The position numbers and the translations under genes are program-made. The notes under the pieces are model-generated. The model saw nothing but the letters and a program-made list of their open reading frames with translations. It searched no databases and had not been told where the DNA came from. 64,000 nt of DNA from Cryobacterium shii (GTDB lineage: Bacteria; Actinomycetota; Actinomycetes; Actinomycetales; Microbacteriaceae). The DNA is taken from assembly GCF_004402595.1 (NCBI RefSeq), contig NZ_SOFY01000077.1, positions 90,668 through 154,667 on the forward strand. The letters are read 5' to 3'. Each line of letters begins with the position of its first letter. Position 1 is the first letter of the stretch. Positions 54,135 through 61,670 of this stretch are shown piece after piece.

Positions 54135-56803
54135 AGCGGCTCACGTTCGGCCCGAAAAACGCACTCTGGGCACGGGCCGGCGCCAGCGGAGTCGTGGTCG
54201 GCCTGATGGTGGGCGTCGGTGTCGCCGCGCTAGGCTCCCTCGCCCCCTCCGCGGCATCCGCTGACGCATCGACCGCTGTCACGGTCGCGTCGAGGGGCTT
54301 CGACCCCGATCTGGCAACCGCGCCCTTCCCTGATCTCAAGGTCACCGTCTCCCAGACCAAGGATCTCGTTTCCCAGGGCATCGTCGTGAACTGGAGCGGA
54401 GGAAAGAAATCCGTGCGACCAGATGGGAGCTCCGGAGGGGAGGACTTTCTCCAGATTGCGCAGTGCTGGGGAGACGACCCGACGGATTCCAGCCGTCCGG
54501 ATCGCACGACGTGTCAATACGGAGGATTCCCCGGCAAGGTCGCGTCCACCCGCGACAACGCCGTGAGCCAGGAGAACGTGGCCACGCAGGACGCGCAGTA
54601 CACGTCCCCGGCCAACGGATTCACGGTTCCCGCCTTCACCGCCATTCCCTACCGCGCATCAACGGGCGGGTCCATCGCCTCGGTGTTCGCGGACTCGGCC
54701 AACGTCCTCACGCATTACATCGTGGACCCCCTGACCGGCCTGGTGCAGAACGCCAATGGATCGCCGTCCGCGACCGGGGTGCCCCTGCCCGCCGGCGTGT
54801 CAGGCGTGGACCTGGCCACCAATGAGTTCTACACCCAGTACACGACGAATGAGGTGCCTTGGGCGGGCTCGAGCGACAGTGGCGACGGCTCCGTGAAATT
54901 CGAGGTGCAGACCGCCATGCAATCTCCGGGCCTCGGCTGCGGTATGCCCGTGACGGCCGCGAACGGCGCCGTCGCCGGCAAATCGTGCTGGCTCGTGGTC
55001 ATCCCGCGCGGAAAAAACGACGCGGGGGAGTCCTACATCACCAAGTCCGGGCTGCTGTGGGATTCCTGGAAGCACAGCGTGGCCGTCAAGCTTGATTTCA
55101 AGCCCATCGGCCAACGCTGCTCCATCGGCTCGGCCGAGAAGCAGCTCTCCGGGAGCGAACTCGTCGCCGCGGCGATCGGGTCGTGGCAGCCCAACCTGTG
55201 CGCCGGTGCCTCCGGCTCCTCGTTCGTGCTCAGCACCGGCAACGAGGAAGAGGCCTTGGCCGCGGCAAGCCTGACGGCGCCGAGCCCGCTGGCCCTCACT
55301 TCGCGTCCGCTGCAAACCGCTGGGACGGATCCGGTCGCCTATGCGCCGATAGCCCTCAGCGGCGTCGCGGTTTCGTTCTCCATCGACCGCCGCGTGAAAC
55401 CGGTGGGCGAAGTTCCTCAGGAATACAAGGACCGGAACACCGAGGCATTCACGTCACTGAACCTGACCCCGCGCCTGATCGCGAAGCTCCTCACGAACTC
55501 GTATCTGGACTCCCTGCCTTCCGGAGCGCCGACCACATCGGACTCCCTCAAATTCTTCGGCTACACCGACTCCGCACACCCGGGCTCGAACGCGCGCAAC
55601 CTCACGGTCGACCCCGATTTCCTGGCGGTCAACGACGAGGAATGGAGGTACCAGGACCTGACCGGGCCGTCCCTGGGAGACATGCTCCTCCCTTCCGGAC
55701 GATCCGACGAGGCCGAGCAACTGTGGCGGTACGTTCTCTCCGACCCGTCTGCCGTCGAATTCCTCAACGGAACGCCGGACGAGTGGGGGATGAAAGTCAA
55801 CCCCTGGTCATCCACCGACGCCACCATCAACCCGTCGGGGACGGTCCTGGCCCTTCCGCGCACGAATTTTCCAAAGGCTGATCCGATGGAGCGGCCCGCC
55901 GCCGCTGTCGGCGCCGGCACAACGGCGGTGAACCTCGTCACCTGGCGCCCCTACACCAGTGACTTCGAGAACGGCGCGTATCTCACCCTGCGCGGCGACG
56001 GGCTGGAGCTCGGGGACTGGAACCCCACAAGCGTTCCGCCGAAGTTCGGCAAGAGCGTGCGAAGCCTGGTGGGCAACCAGCGCGTGCTGAGCGTCACCAC
56101 CGCGGCCGCGGCCGCACGGTACCAGACGGTGACGGCGTCACTGCAGAACTCCGCGGGCAGCTTCGTGGCGCCGACGGCGGACTCCATGCTCGCGGCCTCC
56201 GCGGCGATGGTCCCCACCAGCGCCAACCCCAAGGTGCTCGAATATGACCCGGCGAACCCGAGCGCCAAGGCCGCGGCTACGGCGTACCCGATGACGATGC
56301 CGGTCTATGCCGCTCTGAATCCGCTGCAGACGGATGCCGCTCAGCGGGCGATCTACGCCAACCTGATCCGGTACGCGGTCGGGGCCGGCCAGATACCCGG
56401 CACGGAGATCGGGCAGCTGCCGCACGGCTACACCCCGCTCCCCAAGAGCTGGGTGGCCCAGGCGCTCGCCGCCGCGACCGTGATCGAGCAGGGCAGCAGC
56501 ACGATCGTCCCAACGACCGTGCCGGAGACCGCCCCGGACGCCTACATCCCGACCCCGTCAAGCGACGGAACGGCCGCGTCCCAGGCCGAGGGCGCACTGG
56601 TGATGGCCGACGCCGCGGTCGACCCGGCTGGCGCGGGCGCCACGGACGCCGCGGGCACCGTCACCGGCCCCCTGGTGGCAAGGCCGACGCCCGCGGACCC
56701 GGTCGTCGGGCTGGTGCGCGCGGCGGTCCCGGCCGGGCTGCTCTCCGGCCTGCTCGCCGCCGGCGGCGTCCCCCTGATTTCGCGCGTTCGGAGACGATCC
56801 TGA
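54131..56803 (+). CDS. Large secreted, membrane-anchored PstS-like protein
   Basis: 890 aa. Signal peptide (AGASGVVVGLMVGVGVAALG, then SAASA) and one C-terminal helix (PAGLLSGLLAAGGVPLISRV) followed by RRRS; no LPxTG-type motif. I see no catalytic signature. A central stretch VAVSFSIDRRVKPVGEVPQE, then LNLTPRLIAKLLTNSYLDSL, resembles the substrate-binding fold of PstS (LNLSGEVIAKIFTG), greatly expanded. Several Cys pairs suggest disulfides. GTG 54131 overlaps the pstS stop (GTGA), so it is co-translated with it. Presumably an extracellular accessory of phosphate binding; function is inferred from fold hint and context only. Confidence 0.65.
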   Translation: MKRLTFGPKNALWARAGASGVVVGLMVGVGVAALGSLAPSAASADASTAVTVASRGFDPDLATAPFPDLKVTVSQTKDLVSQGIVVNWSGGKKSVRPDGSSGGEDFLQIAQCWGDDPTDSSRPDRTTCQYGGFPGKVASTRDNAVSQENVATQDAQYTSPANGFTVPAFTAIPYRASTGGSIASVFADSANVLTHYIVDPLTGLVQNANGSPSATGVPLPAGVSGVDLATNEFYTQYTTNEVPWAGSSDSGDGSVKFEVQTAMQSPGLGCGMPVTAANGAVAGKSCWLVVIPRGKNDAGESYITKSGLLWDSWKHSVAVKLDFKPIGQRCSIGSAEKQLSGSELVAAAIGSWQPNLCAGASGSSFVLSTGNEEEALAAASLTAPSPLALTSRPLQTAGTDPVAYAPIALSGVAVSFSIDRRVKPVGEVPQEYKDRNTEAFTSLNLTPRLIAKLLTNSYLDSLPSGAPTTSDSLKFFGYTDSAHPGSNARNLTVDPDFLAVNDEEWRYQDLTGPSLGDMLLPSGRSDEAEQLWRYVLSDPSAVEFLNGTPDEWGMKVNPWSSTDATINPSGTVLALPRTNFPKADPMERPAAAVGAGTTAVNLVTWRPYTSDFENGAYLTLRGDGLELGDWNPTSVPPKFGKSVRSLVGNQRVLSVTTAAAAARYQTVTASLQNSAGSFVAPTADSMLAASAAMVPTSANPKVLEYDPANPSAKAAATAYPMTMPVYAALNPLQTDAAQRAIYANLIRYAVGAGQIPGTEIGQLPHGYTPLPKSWVAQALAAATVIEQGSSTIVPTTVPETAPDAYIPTPSSDGTAASQAEGALVMADAAVDPAGAGATDAAGTVTGPLVARPTPADPVVGLVRAAVPAGLLSGLLAAGGVPLISRVRRRS

Positions 56804-56916
56804 TGCGCGCCCGACTTGACGGTTCACACGGGGCTTCCGCCTCGAAGCGAAGCGCCGAGAAAGAGGGACCCGCCCGGGTTCGTCTCCTGCACCACACCCG
56901 AAAGGCACCCCAGTGA
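56803..56916 (+). CDS. Small ORF of 37 aa coupled to both neighbours (tentative)
   Basis: ATG 56803 shares its first base with the stop of the large PstS-like gene (TGATG), and its TGA (56914-56916) overlaps the GTG start at 56913 of the next gene. The peptide is basic (about nine Arg/Lys), begins MRARLDGSHGASASKRSAEK and has no membrane segment. It exactly fills the 109-nt gap, as expected for a coupling peptide. It could equally be chance in GC-rich DNA. No homology can be claimed. Confidence 0.3.
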   Translation: MRARLDGSHGASASKRSAEKEGPARVRLLHHTRKAPQ

Positions 56917-58004
56917 ACACCAAGAAGATGATTGCGCTCTGCGCGACTGTCGGCGTGGCCATCTCCGGTCTTGTCATCGCGACCCCGGCCAACGCCGAGC
57001 CCGTCTCCAACAGCTACTCCATTGTCGGTTCCGACACCCTCGAGGACGTTGTCAGCGCCCTGGTCAACGGTTCCTCCCTCTCGGGAGCGTCCGTTCGGAC
57101 GACGGCCAATGGGAACACCATCGGCTCCTTCGACGCGACCGGAACCCCCTACATCACGGCGAAAACCTCCGGCGTGCGTTTCGGCCGGCCGAATGGCTCG
57201 GGGGACGGCCGCACGGCCCTGCTCCGTTCCATTGACGGCGCCCCGTACACCTCCGGAACCGTCGGCGGGCCCGCGGGCGTCGTCATCACGGGCCAGGTCG
57301 ACATCGCGCGTTCGTCCGGATCAGGCACTGTCGATCCGGCAGGCAGCCTGATTCAGGTGCCCTTCGGTCGAGACGCGATCGCCTACGCGTACGACAGCGG
57401 TTCGACGGCGGCCGGCATCAACACCATCGACACTGCGACCATGAAGAGCCTGTACACCTGCAGCGTCACCACTCTGGGCGGTGTCACGGTCACGCCCGTC
57501 ATCCCGCAGGCCGGCTCCGGAACCCGCAAGGACTTCATGGCCAAGATCGGCGTCACGGACTCGACGCTGGGCTCCTGCGTCACCGTGGGTCAGGAGCATG
57601 ACGCCTCCAACCTCGGCCTGAACGCCGTCATGCCCATGTCGGTGTCTCGCTGGGTCGCCATGAACACCGGGGCGAGCTTCCCCAAGAAAAAGGACACCAC
57701 GGTTTTGGGCTCGCTTGTCGCCGGGGCCACCCCCGTCACGGGAACGGGTACCTCCATGGTTCCCAATGCGCCGTACTACGCCGACTCCCTGTGGGGACGC
57801 GACACGTACCTCGTCGTGCAGTACGCACGAGTCGACCCGTCGAACGCCGCGTACGACTCGACCCTGGCCGCAGTGCTCGATCCGACGAAGGGCCAGAGCC
57901 TGACCAACTCCCAGACGACTTTCGCCGCCAAGGCCGGTTCGCTGAAGAAGAAGTTCGGCATCCTGGCTCCCTCCACCACCACCGCCGTTCGCATCTCCAA
58001 GTGA
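56913..58004 (+). CDS. Secreted PstS-like substrate-binding protein
   Basis: 363 aa. The signal peptide (KKMIALCATVGVAISGLVIA, then TPANA) is cleaved before EPVSNSY; there is no lipobox and no C-terminal anchor, so it should be released. SYSIVGSDTLEDVVSALVNG resembles the phosphate-loop start of PstS-like proteins, and VTPVIPQAGSGTRKDFMAKI matches the second ligand segment (QxGSGTR). It is thus a divergent periplasmic-binding-fold protein, the third in this operon. GTG 56913 has GAAAGGCA upstream and overlaps the small ORF. Confidence 0.78.
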   Translation: MNTKKMIALCATVGVAISGLVIATPANAEPVSNSYSIVGSDTLEDVVSALVNGSSLSGASVRTTANGNTIGSFDATGTPYITAKTSGVRFGRPNGSGDGRTALLRSIDGAPYTSGTVGGPAGVVITGQVDIARSSGSGTVDPAGSLIQVPFGRDAIAYAYDSGSTAAGINTIDTATMKSLYTCSVTTLGGVTVTPVIPQAGSGTRKDFMAKIGVTDSTLGSCVTVGQEHDASNLGLNAVMPMSVSRWVAMNTGASFPKKKDTTVLGSLVAGATPVTGTGTSMVPNAPYYADSLWGRDTYLVVQYARVDPSNAAYDSTLAAVLDPTKGQSLTNSQTTFAAKAGSLKKKFGILAPSTTTAVRISK

Positions 58005-58035
58005 CCTACGTTCCAAGAACAGGACCTGTAACTAC

Positions 58036-58941
58036 ATGAAGCTCAATAAGAAGACGCGTTACGCCGCCGCCGGCGTCGTTTCCCTCGCCCTGGTTGCCGG
58101 GGCCTCGTCCGCGGCGAACGCCGCGCCGCAGATCAATGGTTCTGCCGCTCCCGTTTACATGTATGACACGAACGCGGCGCAGGTGCCGGATGGTCACGTC
58201 TGGGCATGGGATGACGAGCTCATCGGTTCGTCCACTCAGGGCGACATCAATGGCGAGTTCACTTGCCCGGCCGACAGCACGAACGTGTTCGCCTTCCTCG
58301 CCGCCCCCGGCAACGAGACGACTGTCCTCACTTGGAAGGCCTATGCGGGCCTCGGGTTCAATGGGGCCACGAAGAACGTGCTGAACCCCTTCCTCACACC
58401 GCTCTCACTCATCAACAACTCCCAGGGCGCGGCCAGGGCCGCCGGTGGTAACTACAGCCTCGGTCTCGCCTGCACGAAGTTTGACGGTGTCGCAGTGACA
58501 GCCGCTTTCTTCCGTTCGATCAGCGTCGTTCCGGTCACCGGCGCCTTCACGTTCCTGCCGCAGGCCGCTGTGGCGGCTCCGACGCCGACGCCCACTGCGA
58601 CGCCGACTGCGACGCCGACTGCGACGCCGACTGCGACGCCGACTGCGACGCCGACTGCGACGCCGATAGCGACGCCGACGCCGACTGCGACGCCGAAGCC
58701 GACTGCGACGCCGACGCCGGGAGTGACGTCAGGCTCCTCGGACAGCTTCACGCCTGGCTCGTCGGGGACCCTGACGTCTGGCTCGTCGGATCGCCTTGGA
58801 TCAACGACGAACCATGCTGACAAGGGGCTCGCGTCGACCGGAACGGCCAACACCCTGCCGTTCCTGGTCTCGGCCATGCTCGCCCTGGCGGCCGGAGCCG
58901 GCGTGATCATCGCGCGTCGTTTCCGCCGCGTAAAGAAGTAA
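58036..58941 (+). CDS. Pro/Thr-repeat surface protein with LASTG wall-sorting signal
   Basis: 301 aa. A signal peptide (residues 1-30, SSAANA) is followed by a globular part of about 150 residues ([20 protein letters not shown], two Cys) that I cannot assign. Then come a TPTA-repeat stalk (about 181-230), a Ser/Gly spacer, LASTG (265-269), a hydrophobic helix and the tail RRFRRVKK. This is a complete cell-wall sorting signal of LAxTG type. The stalk is a likely target for O-mannosylation by Pmt (inference). AGGACC precedes ATG 58036. A 15-bp perfect hairpin ends the transcript. Confidence 0.8.
   Translation: MKLNKKTRYAAAGVVSLALVAGASSAANAAPQINGSAAPVYMYDTNAAQVPDGHVWAWDDELIGSSTQGDINGEFTCPADSTNVFAFLAAPGNETTVLTWKAYAGLGFNGATKNVLNPFLTPLSLINNSQGAARAAGGNYSLGLACTKFDGVAVTAAFFRSISVVPVTGAFTFLPQAAVAAPTPTPTATPTATPTATPTATPTATPTATPIATPTPTATPKPTATPTPGVTSGSSDSFTPGSSGTLTSGSSDRLGSTTNHADKGLASTGTANTLPFLVSAMLALAAGAGVIIARRFRRVKK
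58577..58718 (+). repeat. 12-bp in-gene tandem repeat coding for the PTAT stalk
   Basis: About nine units of a GCGACGCCGACT-type repeat, with a few substitutions (GCCGATAGC, GCCGAAGCC). The unit length is a multiple of three, so slippage changes stalk length without breaking the frame. Confidence 0.8.
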
Positions 58942-58957
58942 ACCGCACTCCGTACCA

Positions 58958-58997
58958 CGGAAGGCCACGGGAACGAATGTCGTCCCGTGGCCTTCCG
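58958..58997. terminator. Hairpin terminator after the LASTG protein gene
   Basis: Perfect 15-bp stem: CGGAAGGCCACGGGA (58958-58972) with TCCCGTGGCCTTCCG (58983-58997), loop 10 nt, beginning 17 nt after the stop. It has no U-tract. It splits the locus into two transcription units; the downstream genes have their own promoter. Confidence 0.7.
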
Positions 58998-59074
58998 GCA
59001 CGGGAGACGAGCGGGGACGGGAGCGTTTCCCCTTCGTTCGCCTCGCGTTCAGCACTCCGAAACCTCGAATGGAC

Positions 59075-59080
59075 TAACTT
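59075..59080 (+). promoter_or_regulatory. -10 element of the exoprotein-sortase-pstB unit
   Basis: TAACTT, 4 nt before GTG 59085, with no ribosome site. A near-leaderless start is the simplest reading. It follows the terminator at 58958-58997. Confidence 0.4.
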
Positions 59081-59084
59081 GACT

Positions 59085-59696
59085 GTGCTCACATCCGCTG
59101 CCGCCCGCCGCCTACCGGCCGTGACCCTGACTGCAATGTCCTTGTTCCTCGGGCTGGCTTGGCTGGCCGTATTTCCGGCAAGCGCCCAAGCGGCCACGGA
59201 TTCGCACGCGAGCAACAGCCACGACTTCCTCTACGTCAGCGGGCTCACCGTGCTCACCGAACCGACGATCGGGCCGGGCGGCGGGGACCTGGCCCTGGAG
59301 TTCACGATGAAGAACGTCAGCACTTCCCCGATCACCTCGAGCGTGCAGTTCCGGCTCGACAACGCGATCAACCAGCCCATCAAGACTCTCGACAAGGTCG
59401 AGGTCGCGAACCTCGCACCGGGGGAGACGCGCACCGTGACGGCGAACTTTAAAAGCGTCGGCCAGTGGACCTTCTATCGCGGCCATGTGACGATGACTCC
59501 GCCCGCGGACATTGACGGCACGGCCCTGTGGCCCTCGACCCGCGACTCGTTCACGCTCCTGCTGCCGTGGTTCCTCCTGGCGGTGCTCGTGCTCCTGGCC
59601 GCCCTCGTTCTGGCGGTGCGCCAGTTGCTTCGGCTGCGCCGGCTGGAACGACCGCTGCCCGGACTCGTACCCGGATACGGGACCGTCACATCGTGA
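59085..59696 (+). CDS. Signal-peptide-bearing, C-terminally membrane-anchored exoprotein
   Basis: 203 aa. Signal peptide (about 1-38, ends PASAQAA), a beta-rich extracellular domain (LVVYSGLTVLT-like start, then LALEFTMKNVSTSPITSSVQ and LAPGETRTVTANFKSVGQWT, an Ig/CARDB-like pattern) and one membrane helix (LLLPWFLLAVLVLLAALVLA) with a short basic tail. I do not recognise a named family. It overlaps the sortase-like gene (GTGA), a strong hint that the two proteins work together at the cell surface. The start is chosen from the -10 spacing; the frame is open to 58977. Confidence 0.7.
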   Translation: MLTSAAARRLPAVTLTAMSLFLGLAWLAVFPASAQAATDSHASNSHDFLYVSGLTVLTEPTIGPGGGDLALEFTMKNVSTSPITSSVQFRLDNAINQPIKTLDKVEVANLAPGETRTVTANFKSVGQWTFYRGHVTMTPPADIDGTALWPSTRDSFTLLLPWFLLAVLVLLAALVLAVRQLLRLRRLERPLPGLVPGYGTVTS

Positions 59697-60625
59697 CGAT
59701 CACCACAGCCCCCCGGCGGCTGAAGCTGCCAACGCCGCCGCGGCGGATGCCCCTGCCTCCACGCGCACCCGTGGTGTTGAGCGTCCGAGACCAGGCCGTT
59801 CGCACCGCGCTCACGATCGTTGCCGTGCTCATCTTCGGCTTTCTCGCCCACCTCACGATTTTCGGGCAGGTGCAGCACTTCGTCTCCCAGCAGCAGCTGA
59901 CGAACTCCCTGCGGGCCGAACTCGCGCAGGGCACGGCGCCGGTCAGTGAGGGTACCGTGGACCGGGTTCTGCTGGCGGCGGGAGCCCCGGTGGCGCTGAT
60001 CGACATCCCCGCGATCGGGGTGCACGAGGTGGTCGTCGAAGGAACCGACTCCGGCACCCTGCGGGCGGGACCGGGCCACCGCCGCGATACCGTACTGCCG
60101 GGCCAGGCGGGCTACAGCGTCATCATGGGCCGCGCAGCCGCCTATGGCGGACCTTTCGCCCGGTTGCAGGAGTTGCGACCGGGGCAGCAGTTCACGGTGA
60201 TCACCGGCCAGGGCCGTCAGAAATTCTCCGTGCTCGGCGTTCGGTATGCGGGCGACCCGATGCCGGCTCCGCTCGGCGCGGGAAAGAGCCGCCTCGTCCT
60301 TGAGACGGCTCGCGGCCCGGCGTTTGTGCCGAGCGGGATCGCCCGGGTGGATGCTGAGCTCGTGTCGGAGACGAAACCCGCCGGCACGCGAGCGACCACG
60401 TTTGGGACCCTGCCTGCCGTCGACCGGGAGCTCGCCACCGACACCGAAACGGTCTGGGCGCTGGTGTTCGCCCTGCAGTTCCTGCTGCTGGTCGAGCTCG
60501 CCGCAGTGTGGGCCTACCGACGTGTCGGCCTCCGCAAGACCTGGACGGTTTTCCTTCCCGTCGTCACCGTGGGCGGCCTGTTCGTGGCCGACCAGGTGGT
60601 GCGCCTGCTTCCGAACCTGCTGTAG
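59693..60625 (+). CDS. Sortase-fold protein lacking the catalytic Cys and His (pseudo-sortase)
   Basis: 310 aa. N-terminal helix (about 38-58), then a sortase-like domain. LIDIPAIGVHEVVVEGTDSG and GPGHRRDTVLPGQAGYSVIM followed by GRAAAYGGPF are the normal class E/F landmarks, but the catalytic His of the TGH/AGH motif is Arg147. The TLxTC motif reads LVLETARG, with Ala206 at the Cys position. The protein contains no Cys at all. Arg218 remains. Two additional C-terminal helices (about 253-277 and 283-306) follow. It cannot transpeptidate by the known mechanism, so binding or scaffolding is more likely. Overlaps the upstream exoprotein gene (GTGA); pstB starts 5 nt after its stop. Confidence 0.8.
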   Translation: MTITTAPRRLKLPTPPRRMPLPPRAPVVLSVRDQAVRTALTIVAVLIFGFLAHLTIFGQVQHFVSQQQLTNSLRAELAQGTAPVSEGTVDRVLLAAGAPVALIDIPAIGVHEVVVEGTDSGTLRAGPGHRRDTVLPGQAGYSVIMGRAAAYGGPFARLQELRPGQQFTVITGQGRQKFSVLGVRYAGDPMPAPLGAGKSRLVLETARGPAFVPSGIARVDAELVSETKPAGTRATTFGTLPAVDRELATDTETVWALVFALQFLLLVELAAVWAYRRVGLRKTWTVFLPVVTVGGLFVADQVVRLLPNLL

Positions 60626-60630
60626 AAAAG

Positions 60631-61632
60631 ATGGAGTCCATGAACGAGGAACTGACCAATGATGACCGCACGCAGGTGCTGCCGCTACCGACATCGCCAC
60701 GGCAGCGGGACGGCCGGCTGCGCCCGCCGGCCCGCTCCGCCACCGACGCCGCGCCGACCGGGACGAGTCGCCTGTCCGTGCCGTGGCGTAAACGCCCGGC
60801 GGGCAAGGACCTGTCCCTGAACGCTTCCGGCCCTTCGGCCGTGCGGGATCCTGGCCCGTTGGCCACTCTGGAGGGCCGAAATGTGTCGGCCTGGTTCGGC
60901 GAACGCCAGGTGCTCGACCGGGTCAGCCTCACCATGCCCGCCGGAATCATCACCTCGCTGATCGGCCCCTCCGGCTGCGGCAAATCGACGTTCCTGCGCA
61001 TCCTGAACCGTATGCACGAGCTGGTGCCCTCGGCGAGCCTGGCCGGCGAGGTGCTCCTCGACGGCGAGGACATCTACGACCCCGAACGCAAGCTGGTTGA
61101 CGCCCGCAAGCACATCGGGATGGTGTTCCAGAAGCCCAACCCGTTCCCGGCAATGTCGATCTACGACAACGTCGTGGCCGGACTGACCCTCACCGGGCGG
61201 CGTGCCTCCGTTGACGAGAAGGACTTCCTCGTCGAGAGCTGCCTTACCAAAGCCGGCCTGTGGAAGGAGGTGCGCGACCGGCTGCGCGCCCCGGGCAGTG
61301 GCCTTTCGGGCGGGCAGCAGCAGCGCCTCTGCATTGCCCGCTCCCTCGCCGTCACCCCGCGGATCCTCCTGATGGACGAGCCATGCTCGGCCCTCGATCC
61401 CACCTCAACCCGCGTCATTGAGGAGACGATGCTCGAGCTGGCCCGCGAGGTCACCATCGTCATCGTGACCCACAACATGCAGCAGGCACAGCGGGTCTCC
61501 CAGAACTGCGCGTTTTTCCTCGCTGCCCAGGGGGCTCCCGGCGGGATCGTCGAGCACGGGCCCACCGACGCGATGTTTGGCAACCCGATCGACAGCCGCA
61601 CGGCCGATTACGTCAACGGCCGGTTCGGGTAG
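60631..61632 (+). CDS. pstB: Phosphate ABC transporter ATP-binding protein PstB
   Basis: 333 aa. The ATPase domain begins at about residue 75. Walker A is GPSGCGKSTF. VFQKPNPFPAMSIYDNVVAG is the PstB-specific segment. The signature is LSGGQQQRL, Walker B ILLMDEPCSALDP and the switch VTHNMQQAQ. PstB is normally about 255 aa; the 75-residue Arg/Pro/Ser-rich N-terminal extension is unusual. No phoU follows. Start ATG 60631 or 60640. It energises PstC/PstA encoded 9 kb upstream, from which it is separated by the secreted and sortase-like genes. Confidence 0.92.
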   Translation: MESMNEELTNDDRTQVLPLPTSPRQRDGRLRPPARSATDAAPTGTSRLSVPWRKRPAGKDLSLNASGPSAVRDPGPLATLEGRNVSAWFGERQVLDRVSLTMPAGIITSLIGPSGCGKSTFLRILNRMHELVPSASLAGEVLLDGEDIYDPERKLVDARKHIGMVFQKPNPFPAMSIYDNVVAGLTLTGRRASVDEKDFLVESCLTKAGLWKEVRDRLRAPGSGLSGGQQQRLCIARSLAVTPRILLMDEPCSALDPTSTRVIEETMLELAREVTIVIVTHNMQQAQRVSQNCAFFLAAQGAPGGIVEHGPTDAMFGNPIDSRTADYVNGRFG

Positions 61633-61659
61633 TCCGGTATCAAGGCCCGGTGGGCGCAC

Positions 61660-61665
61660 TAGAAT
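61660..61665 (+). promoter_or_regulatory. -10 element of the CYTH-CHAD gene
   Basis: TAGAAT, identical to the metG hexamer, 5 nt before ATG 61671. No ribosome site. Confidence 0.5.
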
Positions 61666-61670
61666 TGATC

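Noticed and set aside
59693..60625. Active class E sortase that anchors the local LAxTG proteins
   Set aside because: Arg and Ala occupy the catalytic His and Cys positions and the protein has no Cys, so the anchoring enzyme must be elsewhere.
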